A DNA stretch of 64,000 nt from Streptomyces antimycoticus. Its GTDB lineage: Bacteria; Actinomycetota; Actinomycetes; Streptomycetales; Streptomycetaceae. A program made the translations under genes and the position numbers. The stretch is taken from positions 7,068,001 through 7,132,000 of the forward strand of contig NZ_BJHV01000001.1 in NCBI RefSeq assembly GCF_005405925.1, in the 5' to 3' direction. Below, in pieces: positions 47,132-57,447 of this stretch. Position 1 is the first letter of the stretch. Every line of letters starts with the position of its first letter. The notes under the pieces were generated by a model, which made no database searches, was not told where the DNA came from, and worked only from the letters and a program-made list of their open reading frames with translations.

Positions 47132-49238
47132 ATGAAACCGACCGAAAGCGCCGCCCCGGCGTCGCGGCTGCGCCGGGCCGTGCTGCCCGCGTTGCCGGCC
47201 GCGGCGGTTGCCATGGCGGCTTTCGCACTCGGCATCGGGGTATTCCGAGTGCTCGACGCGGGCAATGCGCTCTTTCCCGACGGCACCGTGGGCTGGTCGC
47301 TCGCCGTGCTCACCGGAATCATCGTCGGCCATCTGGTCGCCCTCGGGCGCGACCGCTGGTGGGGCGGCACCGGTTCCGGGGCCGCGTTAACCCTGGCCGC
47401 GCTGCTGCTCTACGGCTGGATCCCGGCCGTGCTGGTCAGCCTCGCCGTGGTCGTCCTGGTCGGCGCCGCCCGCCGGCACCGATGGCGGCAGGCCGCCCTG
47501 CACGGCGCGGTCGACATTCTCGGGGTCGGCGCGGCCGCCCTCACCCTCGCCGCCTTCGGCACCACTCCCTCGGTCGAACACCCCTGGCGCACCGACACCT
47601 GGGACGTCTCCGCCATCCCCCAGACGGCCCTGGCCGCCTTCGTCTATCTCGCGGTGACCCGCGCCCTGCTGTGGTGCTCCCTCGCCCCGCCCGGCGCCGG
47701 GCTGCCCACCGTCGCCCGCACCGCCCTCTTCCGGCAGGCCCTCGTCGGCATCGCACTGCTCGGCATCGCCCCCTCATCGTGGTCGTCGCCGGGGACACCC
47801 CGCTGCTGCTCCCGCTGTTCGCGGTGCCGCTGGTCGCCCTGGACTCCACGCTGTGGATCGCCCGGGTCCGCGCCGAGGAGCAGCTGCGCGACCCGCTCAC
47901 CGGGCTGCCCAACCGCCAGTGGCTGCTGGAGCGCACCTGGACCGCGCTGGACGAGTCCGAGCGGGCCGGCACCCGCACCGCGCTGGTCCTGCTGGACCTC
48001 GACCGCTTCCGTTCGGTCAACGACACCCTGGGCCATCTGGCCGGTGACCGGCTGCTGCTGCAGATCGCCGAGCGGCTGCGGCTCGCCCTGCCCCGCGGGG
48101 CGGAGGTGGCCCGGCTCGGCGGCGACGAGTTCGCGGTGCTGCTGCCCACCACCGACTCGCTCACCAGCGCCCAGCGCAGCGCCCGCGTCCTCGTCGGCGA
48201 CCTCGGCTCCCCCTCGACCTGGACGGGCTGACCCTGGTGCTGGAGGCCAGCGCCGGGGTCGCCGTCTACCCCGACCACGCACTGGACGCCGAGGGGCTGC
48301 TGCGCCGCGCCGACGTCGCGATGTACCAGGCCAAGCGGGACCGCAGCGGAGTCGAGTTGTACGAGGCCCGGCGGGACGGCAACACCCCGGACCGGCTCGG
48401 TCTGCTCGGCGATCTGCGGCGCGCCCTGGACGCGGGCGATGTCGAGCTGCACTACCAGCCCAAGGTCGGCTTCGACGGACATGTGGCGGGTCTGGAGGCG
48501 CTGGTGCGCTGGGTCCACCCGGACCGGGGCAGGGTGCCGCCGGACGAGTTCATCTCCATGGCCGAGAGCTCAGGGCTGATGCCCCGGCTGACCGAGTACG
48601 TCCTGGAGACGGCGCTGGGCCAGGTCGCGCGCTGGCGCGCCGACGGCCTCGAGGTGCCGGTCGCGGTCAATGTCTCGCCGCGCGATGTCCACACCCCCGG
48701 CTTCGCGGGCGCGGTCGCCGGGCGGCTGGCCCGGCACGGCGTCCCGGCGGGCGCCCTGCAGCTGGAGATAACCGAGCACGTCCTGCTGGAGGACCCGCAG
48801 CGGGCCGCCGACACACTGGCCGGGCTCACCGGCCACGGCGTGAAGATGTCGCTCGACGACTTCGGGACGGGCTATTCCTCGCTGGTCCATCTGCGGCGGC
48901 TGCCGGTGAGCGAGCTCAAGATCGACCGTTCCTTCGTGGCCCGGCTGGCCGTGGACAACGAGGACGCCGAGATCGTCCGCTGCACGGTCGACCTCGCCCA
49001 CTCGCTGGGCCTGCTCGTGGTGGCCGAGGGCGTCGAGGACGACGAGACCTGGGAGCGGCTGCGGGATCTGGGCTGCGACGCGGTGCAGGGCTGGCTGGTG
49101 GCCGCCGCGATGCCGCCCGATGAGACGACGGCGTGGCTGCGGGCGCGGGGCGAGGGCGGCTGGCACCGCGAGCCGGCGGAGCCGTCGGACCAGGCGCAGG
49201 CTCCCGCGGAGGAAGACGCGGATCAACCCGTGACATGA
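47132..49238 (+). pseudogene. rmdB: Membrane GGDEF/EAL protein, RmdB-like, with two frameshifts
   Basis: A composite of about 700 residues. The N-terminus has five to six TM helices (LPALPAAAVAMAAFALGIGV, AVLVSLAVVVLVGAARRH). A GGDEF domain (DPLTGLPNRQWLLERTWTAL, ARLGGDEFAVLL) follows, then an EAL domain (ELHYQPKVG, GLEALVRWVHP, VNVSPRD, SLDDFGTGYSSLVHL, KIDRSFVARL). Catalytic motifs look intact in both domains; no RxxD inhibitory site precedes GGDEF. The frame breaks at two five-C runs (47769-47773 and 48209-48213); six C in each would repair it. Position next to ligA and gatC matches S. coelicolor RmdB (a c-di-GMP phosphodiesterase affecting development), hence the symbol. Confidence 0.87.
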
Positions 49239-49284
49239 GGGCGCCGCCCCCGGCGCCCCCTGGGCGTTTCGTCGTCGGCCGCGG

Positions 49285-49356
49285 GCCGGTGGGTGCGTTG
49301 TGCCCGCCCGTTCCTCCCCCGCTACCGCTGGGAGGTGCCCCCTCGCGGAGGGAGCC
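49285..49356. repeat. Dispersed intergenic repeat, copy 2
   Basis: CGTTCCTCCCCCGCTACCGC, then TGGGAGGTGCCCCCTCGCGG, is the same element as at 30445-30485, in the same orientation. It lies between the GGDEF/EAL gene and gatC. Confidence 0.75.
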
Positions 49357-49450
49357 ATGACGCGGGTGCACCAAAGCCTTTCGCGCGCCGTGTGTGGAGA
49401 GCCATAGGATTGGGGCCGAAACACTCCACACTCACTTTGAGGATCGCTGC

Positions 49451-49747
49451 ATGCCTGGCATCACGCGCGAGGAGGTCGCCCACCTCGCCCGGCTGGCGCG
49501 TCTGGAGCTGAAGGCCGAAGAGCTGGACCACTTCGCCGGACAGCTGGACGACATCATCGGCGCGGTCGCCCGCGTCTCCGAGGTCGCCGACCAAGACGTA
49601 CCGCCGACCTCCCACCCGCTGCCGCTGACCAACGTCATGCGCGCGGACGAGGTCCGTCCGTCCCTGACCCCGCAGCAGGCCCTGGCCTGCGCCCCGGCCC
49701 AGGAGCAGCAGCGTTTCAAGGTGCCGCAGATCCTGGGGGAGGAGTGA
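49451..49747 (+). CDS. gatC: Aspartyl/glutamyl-tRNA amidotransferase subunit C
   Basis: A 98-residue Gat[36 protein letters not shown], and the C-terminal [12 protein letters not shown]. It holds GatA and GatB together. ATG 49451 follows GAGGA; an upstream in-frame start at 49394 lacks family similarity. The stop overlaps the possible first start of gatA. Confidence 0.95.
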   Translation: MPGITREEVAHLARLARLELKAEELDHFAGQLDDIIGAVARVSEVADQDVPPTSHPLPLTNVMRADEVRPSLTPQQALACAPAQEQQRFKVPQILGEE

Positions 49748-49752
49748 CCACC

Positions 49753-51246
49753 GTGACCGACCTGACCAGGCTCACCGCGGCCGAGATCGCCGCCCAGATC
49801 GCCTCCGGCGAGGTCACCGCCGTCGAGGTGACCGAGGCGCATCTGGCCCGTATCGAGGCCGTCGACGAGAAGGTGCACGCCTTCCTGCACGTGGACCGTG
49901 AGGGGGCGCTCGCCCAGGCGCGCGCCGTCGACGCGAAGCGGGAGCGCGGTGAGGAGCTGGGCCCGCTGGCTGGTGTTCCGCTCGCGCTCAAGGACATCTT
50001 CACCACCAAGGGGATCCCGACCACGGTCGGCTCCAAGATCCTCGAAGGGTGGATCCCGCCGTACGACGCGACGGTGACCCAGCGGCTGCGGGACGCGGAC
50101 GTGATCATCCTCGGCAAGACCAACATGGACGAGTTCGCCATGGGGTCCTCGACCGAGAACAGCGCGTTCGGCCACACCGGCAACCCCTGGGACCTCACCC
50201 GTATCCCCGGCGGCTCCGGCGGCGGCTCCTCCGCCTCGCTGGCCTCCTTCCAGGCCCCGCTCGCCATCGGCACCGACACCGGCGGCTCGATCCGCCAGCC
50301 GGCCGCCGTCACCGGCACCGTCGGGGTCAAGCCGACGTACGGCGGGGTCTCCCGCTACGGCATGGTGGCCTTCTCGTCCTCGCTCGACCAGGGCGGCCCC
50401 TGCGCCCGCACCGTGCTGGACGCGGCGCTGCTGCACGAGGTCATCGCCGGGCACGACCCGATGGACTCGACCTCCATCGACGAGCCGGTCCCGGCCGTCG
50501 TCGAGGCCGCGCGCAACGGAAGCGTGCGCGGCATGCGCATCGGCGTCGTCAAGGAGTTCGCGGGCGAGGGCTACCAGGCCGGCGTCATGCAGCGCTTCAA
50601 CGAGTCGGTGGAGCTGCTGCGGGAGCTGGGCGCCGAGATCGAGGAGATCTCCTGCCCGTCCTTCGACAAGGCGCTGGCCGCGTACTACCTGATCGCGCCG
50701 TCCGAGTGCTCGTCCAACCTGGCCCGCTTCGACGCCATGCGCTACGGCCTGCGGGTGGGCGACGACGGCACCAAGTCCGCGGAGGAGGTCACCGCGCTCA
50801 CCCGCGCGGAGGGCTTCGGCGCGGAGGTCAAGCGCCGGATCATGCTCGGCACCTATGCGCTCAGCTCCGGCTACTACGACGCGTACTACGGCTCCGCGCA
50901 GAAGGTCCGTACGCTGATCAAGCGTGACTTCGAGAAGGCGTTCGAGCGGGTCGACGTGCTGATCTCGCCGACCACCCCGACCACCGCCTTCCCGATCGGC
51001 GAGCGCGCCGATGACCCGATGGCGATGTATCTGGCCGACCTCTGCACGATTCCCACGAACCTCGCGGGGAACGCGGCCATGTCACTGCCCTGCGGTCTGG
51101 CGCCGGAGGACGGTCTGCCGGTCGGACTGCAGATCATCGCCCCCGCCATGGCCGATGACCGGCTCTACAAGGTCGGCGCCGCGGTCGAGGCCGCGCTCGC
51201 CGACCAGTGGGGCCACCCGCTGCTCGAGGAGGCACCGTCACTGTGA
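49753..51246 (+). CDS. gatA: Aspartyl/glutamyl-tRNA amidotransferase subunit A
   Basis: A 497-residue amidase that releases ammonia from glutamine for tRNA amidation. The Ser-cisSer-Lys triad is visible: Lys in PLALKDIF, and both Ser in [13 protein letters not shown] with [15 protein letters not shown] 49753 is preferred because GGAGGA lies at proper distance; GTG 49744 overlaps the gatC stop (GTGA) and would add three residues. The TGA at 51244-51246 overlaps a further GTG. Confidence 0.96.
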   Translation: MTDLTRLTAAEIAAQIASGEVTAVEVTEAHLARIEAVDEKVHAFLHVDREGALAQARAVDAKRERGEELGPLAGVPLALKDIFTTKGIPTTVGSKILEGWIPPYDATVTQRLRDADVIILGKTNMDEFAMGSSTENSAFGHTGNPWDLTRIPGGSGGGSSASLASFQAPLAIGTDTGGSIRQPAAVTGTVGVKPTYGGVSRYGMVAFSSSLDQGGPCARTVLDAALLHEVIAGHDPMDSTSIDEPVPAVVEAARNGSVRGMRIGVVKEFAGEGYQAGVMQRFNESVELLRELGAEIEEISCPSFDKALAAYYLIAPSECSSNLARFDAMRYGLRVGDDGTKSAEEVTALTRAEGFGAEVKRRIMLGTYALSSGYYDAYYGSAQKVRTLIKRDFEKAFERVDVLISPTTPTTAFPIGERADDPMAMYLADLCTIPTNLAGNAAMSLPCGLAPEDGLPVGLQIIAPAMADDRLYKVGAAVEAALADQWGHPLLEEAPSL

Positions 51247-51430
51247 GCGACACACACGCGGCCGCCCGGCCGCAGATGACGTTGAAAGCCGCACCTCTGC
51301 GCCGCGTGAGCGGAGAAGCGAACGGAGAGACGCACCTGTGAGCGACGCACACGCGGCCGCCCGGCCGCAGATGACGTTGAAAGCCGCACCTCTGCGCCGC
51401 GTGAGCGGAGAAGCGAACGGAGAGACGCTA
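51241..51430. repeat. 95-bp tandem duplication inside the gat operon
   Basis: Positions 51241-51335 and 51336-51430 are nearly identical (one A/G change at 51251/51346 and differences in the last bases). Each copy starts CTGTGAGCGAC, contains CCGCAGATGACGTTGAAAGC, and ends with the ribosome-site-like AACGGAGAGACGC. Confidence 0.92.
51243..51341 (+). CDS. Micro-ORF 1 in the gat operon (32 residues)
   Basis: GTG 51243 overlaps the gatA stop (GTGA) and reads [20 protein letters not shown], then [12 protein letters not shown] to TGA 51339-51341. The stop in turn overlaps the GTG of micro-ORF 2. The overlaps suggest coupled translation, but the sequence may simply be a duplicated ribosome-loading segment. 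Function unknown. Confidence 0.4.
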   Translation: MSDTHAAARPQMTLKAAPLRRVSGEANGETHL

Positions 51431-51433
51431 TGA
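51338..51433 (+). CDS. Micro-ORF 2 in the gat operon (31 residues)
   Basis: GTG 51338 follows GGAGAG at eight bases and reads [20 protein letters not shown], then [11 protein letters not shown] to TGA 51431-51433, which overlaps ATG 51430 of the next gene. It differs from micro-ORF 1 by Thr to Ala at codon 4 and at the end. Product function unknown; conservation in other Streptomyces would decide if it is translated. Confidence 0.42.
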   Translation: MSDAHAAARPQMTLKAAPLRRVSGEANGETL

Positions 51434-51669
51434 GTGCGATCAAGAAAGCCAAGGGCTTCAAGAAGTCCCGGCCCGGCACCTACCTGTCCATCGCGGGCTC
51501 GCTGTTCGGCGCGGTCAGCGTGGTGAAGCAGGTCAAGAAGGCCCGCTTCGAGAACGACAAGCTGCAGCTGGCCGACGCGGTGGTCTCGGCCGCCGCCATC
51601 GTCACCGGCGTCGCCCTGCTCGTCCGCGAGCTCAAGCGCATGGGCGACGACGACGTCCTCGCGGACTGA
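51430..51669 (+). CDS. Small conserved membrane-associated protein between gatA and gatB
   Basis: A 79-residue protein: Lys-rich N-terminus (MSAIKKAKGFKKSRPGTYLS), a short hydrophobic segment (IAGSLFGAVSVV), a charged middle and a second hydrophobic stretch (VVSAAAIVTGVALLV). ATG 51430 follows GGAGAG and overlaps the micro-ORF stop. A gene at this spot between gatA and gatB is a conserved Streptomyces feature as I recall. Role unknown. Confidence 0.75.
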   Translation: MSAIKKAKGFKKSRPGTYLSIAGSLFGAVSVVKQVKKARFENDKLQLADAVVSAAAIVTGVALLVRELKRMGDDDVLAD

Positions 51670-51684
51670 GAGGTTAGTTTTTCC

Positions 51685-53190
51685 GTGACCGTCACTGAAC
51701 TGGTGTCGTACGAGGACGCCCTGGCCGCCTACGACCCCGTGATGGGGCTCGAGGTGCATGTCGAGCTCGGCACCAAGACCAAGATGTTCTGCGGGTGCTC
51801 CACGGCGCTGGGCGCCGAGCCCAACACGCAGACCTGCCCCACCTGCCTCGGCCTGCCCGGCTCGCTTCCGGTGGTCAACGCGACCGGCGTCGAGTCCGCC
51901 ATCAAGATCGGGCTCGCGCTCAACTGCGAGATCGCCGAATGGTGCCGCTTCGCCCGGAAGAACTACTTCTATCCGGACATGCCGAAGAACTTCCAGACGT
52001 CGCAGTACGACGAGCCGATCGCCTACAACGGCTATCTGGACGTCGACGTCGACGGGGAGGTCTTCCGCGTCGAGATCGAGCGCGCCCATATGGAGGAGGA
52101 CACCGGCAAGTCCACCCATGTGGGTGGCGCGACCGGCCGTATCCACGGCGCCCAGCACTCCCTGCTCGACTACAACCGGGCCGGTATCCCGCTGATCGAG
52201 ATCGTCACCAAGCCGATCGTCGGCGCCGGGGAGAAGGCCCCGGAGGTCGCCAAGGCGTATGTGACCGAGCTGCGCGAGCTCATCAAGTCGCTCGGGGTCT
52301 CCGAGGCGCGGATGGAAATGGGCCAGATGCGCTGCGATGTGAACCTGTCGCTGCGCCCGCACGGCGTCGAGAAGTTCGGCACCCGCTCCGAGACCAAGAA
52401 CGTCAACTCGCTGCGGTCGGTCGAGCGGGCGGTGCGCTTCGAGGTCCAGCGCCATGCCGCGGTGCTGGGCGACGGTGGCACGATCATCCAGGAGACCCGT
52501 CACTTCCACGAGGAGGACGGCTCCACGACCTCCGGCCGGGTCAAGGAGGAGGCGGAGGACTACCGCTACTTCCCCGAGCCCGACCTGGTGCCGGTCGCCC
52601 CCACCCGTGCCTGGGTGGAGGAGCTGCGCGGCGGGCTTCCCGAGCTGCCGCGGGTGTACCGCAACCGGCTGCGCGAGGAGTGGGGCCTGTCCCGGCACGA
52701 GATGCAGTCGGTGCTCAACGCGGGTGCGATCGACCTGATCACCGCCACCATCGACGAGGGCGCCCCGGCCGACCAGGCCCGTAAGTGGTGGATGGGCGAG
52801 CTGGCCCGCCGCGCCAACGAGGACGGTGTGGAGCTCGCGGCGCTGCCGATCACTCCGGCGCAGGTCGCCCGGGTGTGCGCGCTGGTCAAGGAGGGTTCGC
52901 TCAACGACAAGCTGGCCCGCCAGACGATCGAGGGCGTCCTCGCGGGCGAGGGCGGCCCGGATGAGGTCGTCGCCAAGCGCGGGCTGAAGGTCGTCTCGGA
53001 CGAGGGTGCGCTCGGCACCGCCGTGGACGAGGCGATCGCGGCCAACGCGGCCATCGCCGACAAGATCCGCGGCGGCAAGGTCGCGGCGGCGGGTGCGCTG
53101 GTCGGCGCGGTCATGAAGGCCACGCGCGGCCAGGCGGACGCGGCGCGGGTGCGTGAGCTGATCCTGGAGAAGCTGGGCGTCGAGGGCTGA
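51685..53190 (+). CDS. gatB: Aspartyl/glutamyl-tRNA amidotransferase subunit B
   Basis: A 501-residue GatB that activates the mischarged t[23 protein letters not shown] and [18 protein letters not shown] include the zinc-binding Cys set. [20 protein letters not shown] is the signature, [10 protein letters not shown] and [13 protein letters not shown] follow, and the C-terminal YqeY-like tail binds tRNA. GTG 51685 is preceded by GAGAGG. Completes gatC-gatA-gatB. Confidence 0.96.
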   Translation: MTVTELVSYEDALAAYDPVMGLEVHVELGTKTKMFCGCSTALGAEPNTQTCPTCLGLPGSLPVVNATGVESAIKIGLALNCEIAEWCRFARKNYFYPDMPKNFQTSQYDEPIAYNGYLDVDVDGEVFRVEIERAHMEEDTGKSTHVGGATGRIHGAQHSLLDYNRAGIPLIEIVTKPIVGAGEKAPEVAKAYVTELRELIKSLGVSEARMEMGQMRCDVNLSLRPHGVEKFGTRSETKNVNSLRSVERAVRFEVQRHAAVLGDGGTIIQETRHFHEEDGSTTSGRVKEEAEDYRYFPEPDLVPVAPTRAWVEELRGGLPELPRVYRNRLREEWGLSRHEMQSVLNAGAIDLITATIDEGAPADQARKWWMGELARRANEDGVELAALPITPAQVARVCALVKEGSLNDKLARQTIEGVLAGEGGPDEVVAKRGLKVVSDEGALGTAVDEAIAANAAIADKIRGGKVAAAGALVGAVMKATRGQADAARVRELILEKLGVEG

Positions 53191-53273
53191 CGTTCGTCTC
53201 TTGGTCCGTGACGGCGGCGGGGTGCGCGAGGGTGCACCCCGCCGCCGTCGTATGCGCCCTTCCGCGCTCCTAC

Positions 53274-53366
53274 GGGGTGTCCGGCGGACCACGCGGCGGA
53301 GCCGCATATCGATATGCGGCTCCGCCGCGTGACCCGCCGCAGGCGCCACGATCCACCGGACACCCC
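53274..53366. terminator. Bidirectional terminator containing a perfect 42-bp palindrome
   Basis: Positions 53290-53331 are a perfect palindrome (CACGCGGCGGAGCCGCATAT, C and its complement). Outer arms GGGGTGTCCGGCGGA (53274-53288) and TCCACCGGACACCCC (53352-53366) pair as well, with one mismatch. It lies between convergent gatB and the M81 gene. Confidence 0.85.
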
Positions 53367-54856
53367 TAGAGCAGCAGCGGCTCCAGATGCGGCACCTCGA
53401 ACCCCTCGTCGTCGAACGGGTACAGCGGCCGCGCGAGGCGCCGGTGGCCCAGGCGGGCCAGATCCTGGTCGACGCCGCCGGGGGTGAGCGCGAGCCGCCA
53501 GTCCGCCGCCAGGTCGTACAGCTCGGGCTCCAGATAGCCGATCTTGACGACGACGAGGTCATGGTCGCGCGGGTCCAGCTCGCCGAAGTCGGCCAGGGTG
53601 TGGAACGGTTTGCGGCGGCTGACCAGGACCACCGTGACGCCCCCGTGCCGCACCGCCGCGAGATCCCCGCCGACCGGGTCGTCCCGGCGCAGGGCGACCA
53701 CCTCTCCGGTCAGCTCGCAGGGCTCGGCGTGGTCCGCCGTCCCCCGGCTGATCCCGCCGCCGACGCGGAGCCGGACCGTCGCGCCCGGCCCGGCGGCGAA
53801 GCACTCCGCGACCGCCGCCGGATCGGTGATCCCGGGGTGCAGGGCGGTGGCGCGGCCGGCGGCCAGATCCTCGTTGGCCAGCAGCCGGCCGAGCATATAG
53901 GCGAGGTCCCCGGCGCCTCCGGCCGTGAGATTGTCGCCGGAGTCGCTGATCAGGAAGGGGCGGGCGGAGGAGGCGACGGCCTCGGCGATGCACGCGTCGG
54001 CGCCGCCGGTGGGGCCGACGAAGGCGAAGTCGCGGCGCACATCCCAGTACTCGCGGGCCAGCGAGCGGGTCTGCTCGACCGCGAGCACGGGGTCGTCGCC
54101 GGTCACCACCACGGCCGCCCGGCAGCGCGGCTCGTCCGCCCAGGCGTAGCCCACCCAGATCGCCGCGTCCACGACGCCGTCCATCGCCTCCACGGCGGCC
54201 AGCCGCTCGTACAGCGACTTGGCGGGCTCCAGACGGGTGCTGGTGCGCTCACCGGGCAGCAGCACCGGGATCTGCACCCAGGCGAGATGCGGGCGGCCCC
54301 GGCCGGAGCCGAGGCGCTCCACCAGTTTGCGCGCGGCGCGCTCGCGGGTCTCCCAGGCGTCCTCGTGCGGGGCGAGACGGTGGGCGGTGAGCAGATCGAG
54401 CCGGCCGGCGAAGCGGCGGGAGACATTGCCGTGCGGGTCCATGGCGGCGGAGATCAGCGCGTCGGGCCCGATCGCTTCCCGTACTGCCTCGGTGAGATCG
54501 CCCTCGGCGTCCTCCAGGCCCACCACGCTCATCGCGCCGTGGATGTCGTACACCAGCCCGTCGAGCGGACCGGCCCGGTGCAGCCGCTCGATCAGCTCGC
54601 CCTTGATCCGGTCGTAGGTCTCGCGCTCGACCGGGCCGCCGGGGAGCGCGACGGCGTGGAGGAGGGGTACCCACTCGGCGCGCCCGGCCAGATCGCCGTC
54701 CGACCGGGTCCAGGCGTAGCGGTCCAGCAGCTCCGCGTCGCGGGTGACACGGAAGTCGTCGTAGCCGGCGCGGTGCGGGCTGAAGGTGCTGGACTCGATG
54801 TGCATACCGCCGATGCCGATACGCGGGCGGCGGCCTCGGGACGCGGCAGGAGTCAT
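53366..54856 (-). CDS. M81-family metallopeptidase (MlrC-like)
   Basis: A 496-residue protein: RIGIGGMHIESSTFSPHRAG at the N-terminus, VYDIHGAMSVVGLEDAEGDL, SAAMDPHGNVSRR and DSGDNLTAGGAGD, all typical of the MlrC/M81 family first known from microcystin breakdown. The His/Asp in DIHGAM and DPHGN are likely metal ligands. Start ATG 54856 follows GGAGAG; an upstream ATG at 54877 has no ribosome site. The real substrate is unknown. Divergent from the MMPL gene. Confidence 0.9.
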   Translation of the reverse strand: MTPAASRGRRPRIGIGGMHIESSTFSPHRAGYDDFRVTRDAELLDRYAWTRSDGDLAGRAEWVPLLHAVALPGGPVERETYDRIKGELIERLHRAGPLDGLVYDIHGAMSVVGLEDAEGDLTEAVREAIGPDALISAAMDPHGNVSRRFAGRLDLLTAHRLAPHEDAWETRERAARKLVERLGSGRGRPHLAWVQIPVLLPGERTSTRLEPAKSLYERLAAVEAMDGVVDAAIWVGYAWADEPRCRAAVVVTGDDPVLAVEQTRSLAREYWDVRRDFAFVGPTGGADACIAEAVASSARPFLISDSGDNLTAGGAGDLAYMLGRLLANEDLAAGRATALHPGITDPAAVAECFAAGPGATVRLRVGGGISRGTADHAEPCELTGEVVALRRDDPVGGDLAAVRHGGVTVVLVSRRKPFHTLADFGELDPRDHDLVVVKIGYLEPELYDLAADWRLALTPGGVDQDLARLGHRRLARPLYPFDDEGFEVPHLEPLLL

Positions 54857-54906
54857 GCTCTCCGACTTCCCGCTCATTCATGTGGTGAAGCCCACAAAGG
54901 GGACAA

Positions 54907-54919
54907 AGGATCTTATCCT
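54907..54919. promoter_or_regulatory. Short palindrome in the M81/MMPL divergent gap
   Basis: AGGAT-CTT-ATCCT lies in the AT-rich middle of the intergenic region 54857-54984 and could be an operator shared by both genes. Position-based suggestion. Confidence 0.3.
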
Positions 54920-54984
54920 CCTGGCACAGTGCTCAGGTCACAGCCACATCACGCCGCCCCTGGCGCCCGAACCGGAAGGCAGCC

Positions 54985-57249
54985 ATGGCCGCACTCGCCC
55001 GCTGGTGTCTCAGGCGCCGCGCCATCGTCATCGCGCTGTGGCTGGCCGCCTTCGCGGGGGTCGCCGCGGCGGCGGCCGTGACCGGGTCCGCGTACTCGAA
55101 CGACTACGACATCCCCGGCACCGACTCCTCCAAGGCCTACGCCCTGCTGGAACGGCGGCTGCCCGACCGGGCGGGGGACAGCGACACCATCGTCTGGCAC
55201 ACCGAGGACGGCGCGCGCACCGTACGCGCGCCGGGGGTCGAGCGGCGGATGACGGCGGCGCTGCGGCAGGTCGCGGACCTGCCCGGCGTCGCCTCGGTGA
55301 CCGGCCCCTACGGCTCCGGGGACACCGGCCGGATCAGCGCCGACCAGCACACCGCCTACGCCACCGTGGTCTTCCGTAAACCCGCCGCCGACCTGGGCGA
55401 GGCGGAGGTGCGCCGGGTGCTGGACACGGCGCGCTCCGCCGCCTCCGGCGCCCGGGGTCTGGAGGTCGAGATGGGCGGTGCGGGCGCCGGGCTCACCGAG
55501 CGGACCGGATCCGCCCATCTGAGCGAGGCCATCGGGGTCGGCGTGGCCGCCGTGGTCCTCTTCCTCGCCTTCGGCTCGCTCGCGGCGACGCTGCTGCCGA
55601 TCGCCACCGCGCTCATCGGCGTCGGCACCGCGTACGCGGCCATCGGGCTGCTCGGCCACGCCATGACCATCGCCGACTTCGCGCCCATGCTCGGCATGCT
55701 GATCGGCCTCGGCGTGGGGATCGACTACGCGCTGTTCATCGTCACGCGGCACCGCAGGGGGCTGCGGTGCGGGCTGTCGGTCGAACAGGCCGCGCACGGC
55801 GCCGTGGTCACCTCGGGGCGCGCGGTGGTCTTCGCGGGGGCGACTGTCTGTCTCGCGCTCCTCGGCATGCTGGTCCTGCGGCTGTCCTTCCTCAACGGGG
55901 TGGCGGTCGCGGCGGCGCTCACCGTCGCCCTTACGGTCGCCGCCTCGCTCACCCTGCTGCCCGCGCTACTCGGCCTGATCGGCATGCGGGCCCTTAGCCG
56001 GCGGGAGCGCAGACGGCTGGCCGAGCGGGGTCCGGAATCCACGGTGACCAAGGGCCTGTGCGCCCGCTGGGCGATCTGCGTCGAACGCCGCCCCAAGCTG
56101 CTGGGCGCGGCCGCGGCCGCCCTCATCGCGCTGCTCGCCCTCCCCACCTTCTCGCTCCACCTGGGCACCTCGGATCAGGGCAACGGCCCCTCGGCCTCGA
56201 CCACACGACGGGCGTACGACCTGCTGGCCGACGGGTTCGGGCCAGGTTTCAACGGACCGTTGACGCTGATGGGCAGCATCGACGGGGCCGACGACCGTAT
56301 GGCCTTCACCCAACTGCCCAAGGTCCTGCGGACCATCGACGGGGTCGCCTCGGTGAGCGCCGCCGACCTGGGCGGGGGCGGCGACACCGGCGTCATCACG
56401 GTCGTCCCCAAGACGGCTCCGCAGTCGCGGGCCACCTCCGACCTCGTCGGACGGCTGCGCGCCGAGGTGCTGCCCCGGGCCGAGGAGGGCAGCTCGCTGC
56501 GGGTGTACGTCGGCGGGCTGACCGCGGGCTACGACGACTTCGCCGCGGTGATCGTCAGCAAGCTGCCGCTGTTCGTAGGGGTGGTGGTGGCGCTGGGATG
56601 TGTGCTGTTGCTGCTCGCGTTCCGCAGCATCGGCATCCCGATCAAGGCGGCGGTCATGAATGTGGCCGCCGTCGCGTCGTCCTTCGGCGTGGTGGTCGCG
56701 ATCTTCCAATGGGGCTGGGGGAGCGAACTGCTGGGGCTGGGCAGGGCGGGCCCCATCGAGCCCTTCCTGCCCGTGATCATGGTGTCGGTACTCTTCGGGC
56801 TCTCCATGGACTACCAGGTCTTCCTGGTCAGCCGGATGTACGAGGAGTGGCGGCGCACCCGCGACAACCGCACCGCGGTCCGGGTGGGACTCGCCGAGAC
56901 CAGCCGGGTCATCAACTCCGCGGCCGTCATCATGATCGCGGTCTTCTCGGCGTTCGTACTCAGCGGTGACCGGATCATCGCCATGTTCGGCATCGGGCTG
57001 GCGGCCGCGGTCGCCCTGGACGCCTTCGTCCTCCGTACGCTCCTGGTGCCCGCGCTGATGCATCTGCTCGGGGGCGCCAACTGGTGGCTGCCGGGCTGGC
57101 TGGAGCGGCTGCTGCCGAAGATCAGCATCGAGGCGGAGGGCGACGGGGAGGGACGGGCCTCAGGACCGGTGCCGGTGCCCCTGCCGCTGCCGGGACAGTC
57201 GGGAAGCGGGGCGGCGCGGGCCGGTACGGAACGGTCGCCGGTTCCCTGA
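54985..57249 (+). CDS. MMPL/RND family transporter
   Basis: A 754-residue protein with the duplicated MMPL fold. Each half has one TM helix, a large outside domain, then five TM helices. Conserved features are GLGVGIDYALFIVTRHRRGL in the first half and VLFGLSMDYQVFLVSRMYEE in the second, where the Asp-Tyr pairs couple to protons. A Pro/Gly-rich tail ends the protein. It probably exports a lipid or hydrophobic metabolite. Start ATG 54985. Confidence 0.93.
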   Translation: MAALARWCLRRRAIVIALWLAAFAGVAAAAAVTGSAYSNDYDIPGTDSSKAYALLERRLPDRAGDSDTIVWHTEDGARTVRAPGVERRMTAALRQVADLPGVASVTGPYGSGDTGRISADQHTAYATVVFRKPAADLGEAEVRRVLDTARSAASGARGLEVEMGGAGAGLTERTGSAHLSEAIGVGVAAVVLFLAFGSLAATLLPIATALIGVGTAYAAIGLLGHAMTIADFAPMLGMLIGLGVGIDYALFIVTRHRRGLRCGLSVEQAAHGAVVTSGRAVVFAGATVCLALLGMLVLRLSFLNGVAVAAALTVALTVAASLTLLPALLGLIGMRALSRRERRRLAERGPESTVTKGLCARWAICVERRPKLLGAAAAALIALLALPTFSLHLGTSDQGNGPSASTTRRAYDLLADGFGPGFNGPLTLMGSIDGADDRMAFTQLPKVLRTIDGVASVSAADLGGGGDTGVITVVPKTAPQSRATSDLVGRLRAEVLPRAEEGSSLRVYVGGLTAGYDDFAAVIVSKLPLFVGVVVALGCVLLLLAFRSIGIPIKAAVMNVAAVASSFGVVVAIFQWGWGSELLGLGRAGPIEPFLPVIMVSVLFGLSMDYQVFLVSRMYEEWRRTRDNRTAVRVGLAETSRVINSAAVIMIAVFSAFVLSGDRIIAMFGIGLAAAVALDAFVLRTLLVPALMHLLGGANWWLPGWLERLLPKISIEAEGDGEGRASGPVPVPLPLPGQSGSGAARAGTERSPVP

Positions 57250-57447
57250 GGACCTCCCTGTGCCCTCCTGCGCCTCTAAGGACCCTCTTCCGCCCTAAGG
57301 ACCTTCCTCAGGCTTCCTCAGCCGTGCGGGCAGGGTGCCTAAGGCCCTGGGCGGAGCGAAGATCGGGCAGCCTCCCGATGTGCCGGACCGTCCTGGGCGA
57401 CGAGAGTGGACGCATTCCACGAAACCCTCGTCACCAGGGAGAACACC

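Noticed and set aside
51238..53562. 774-codon minus-strand frame opposite gatB
   Set aside because: Shadow of gatB and the 95-bp repeats; no domain recognised.
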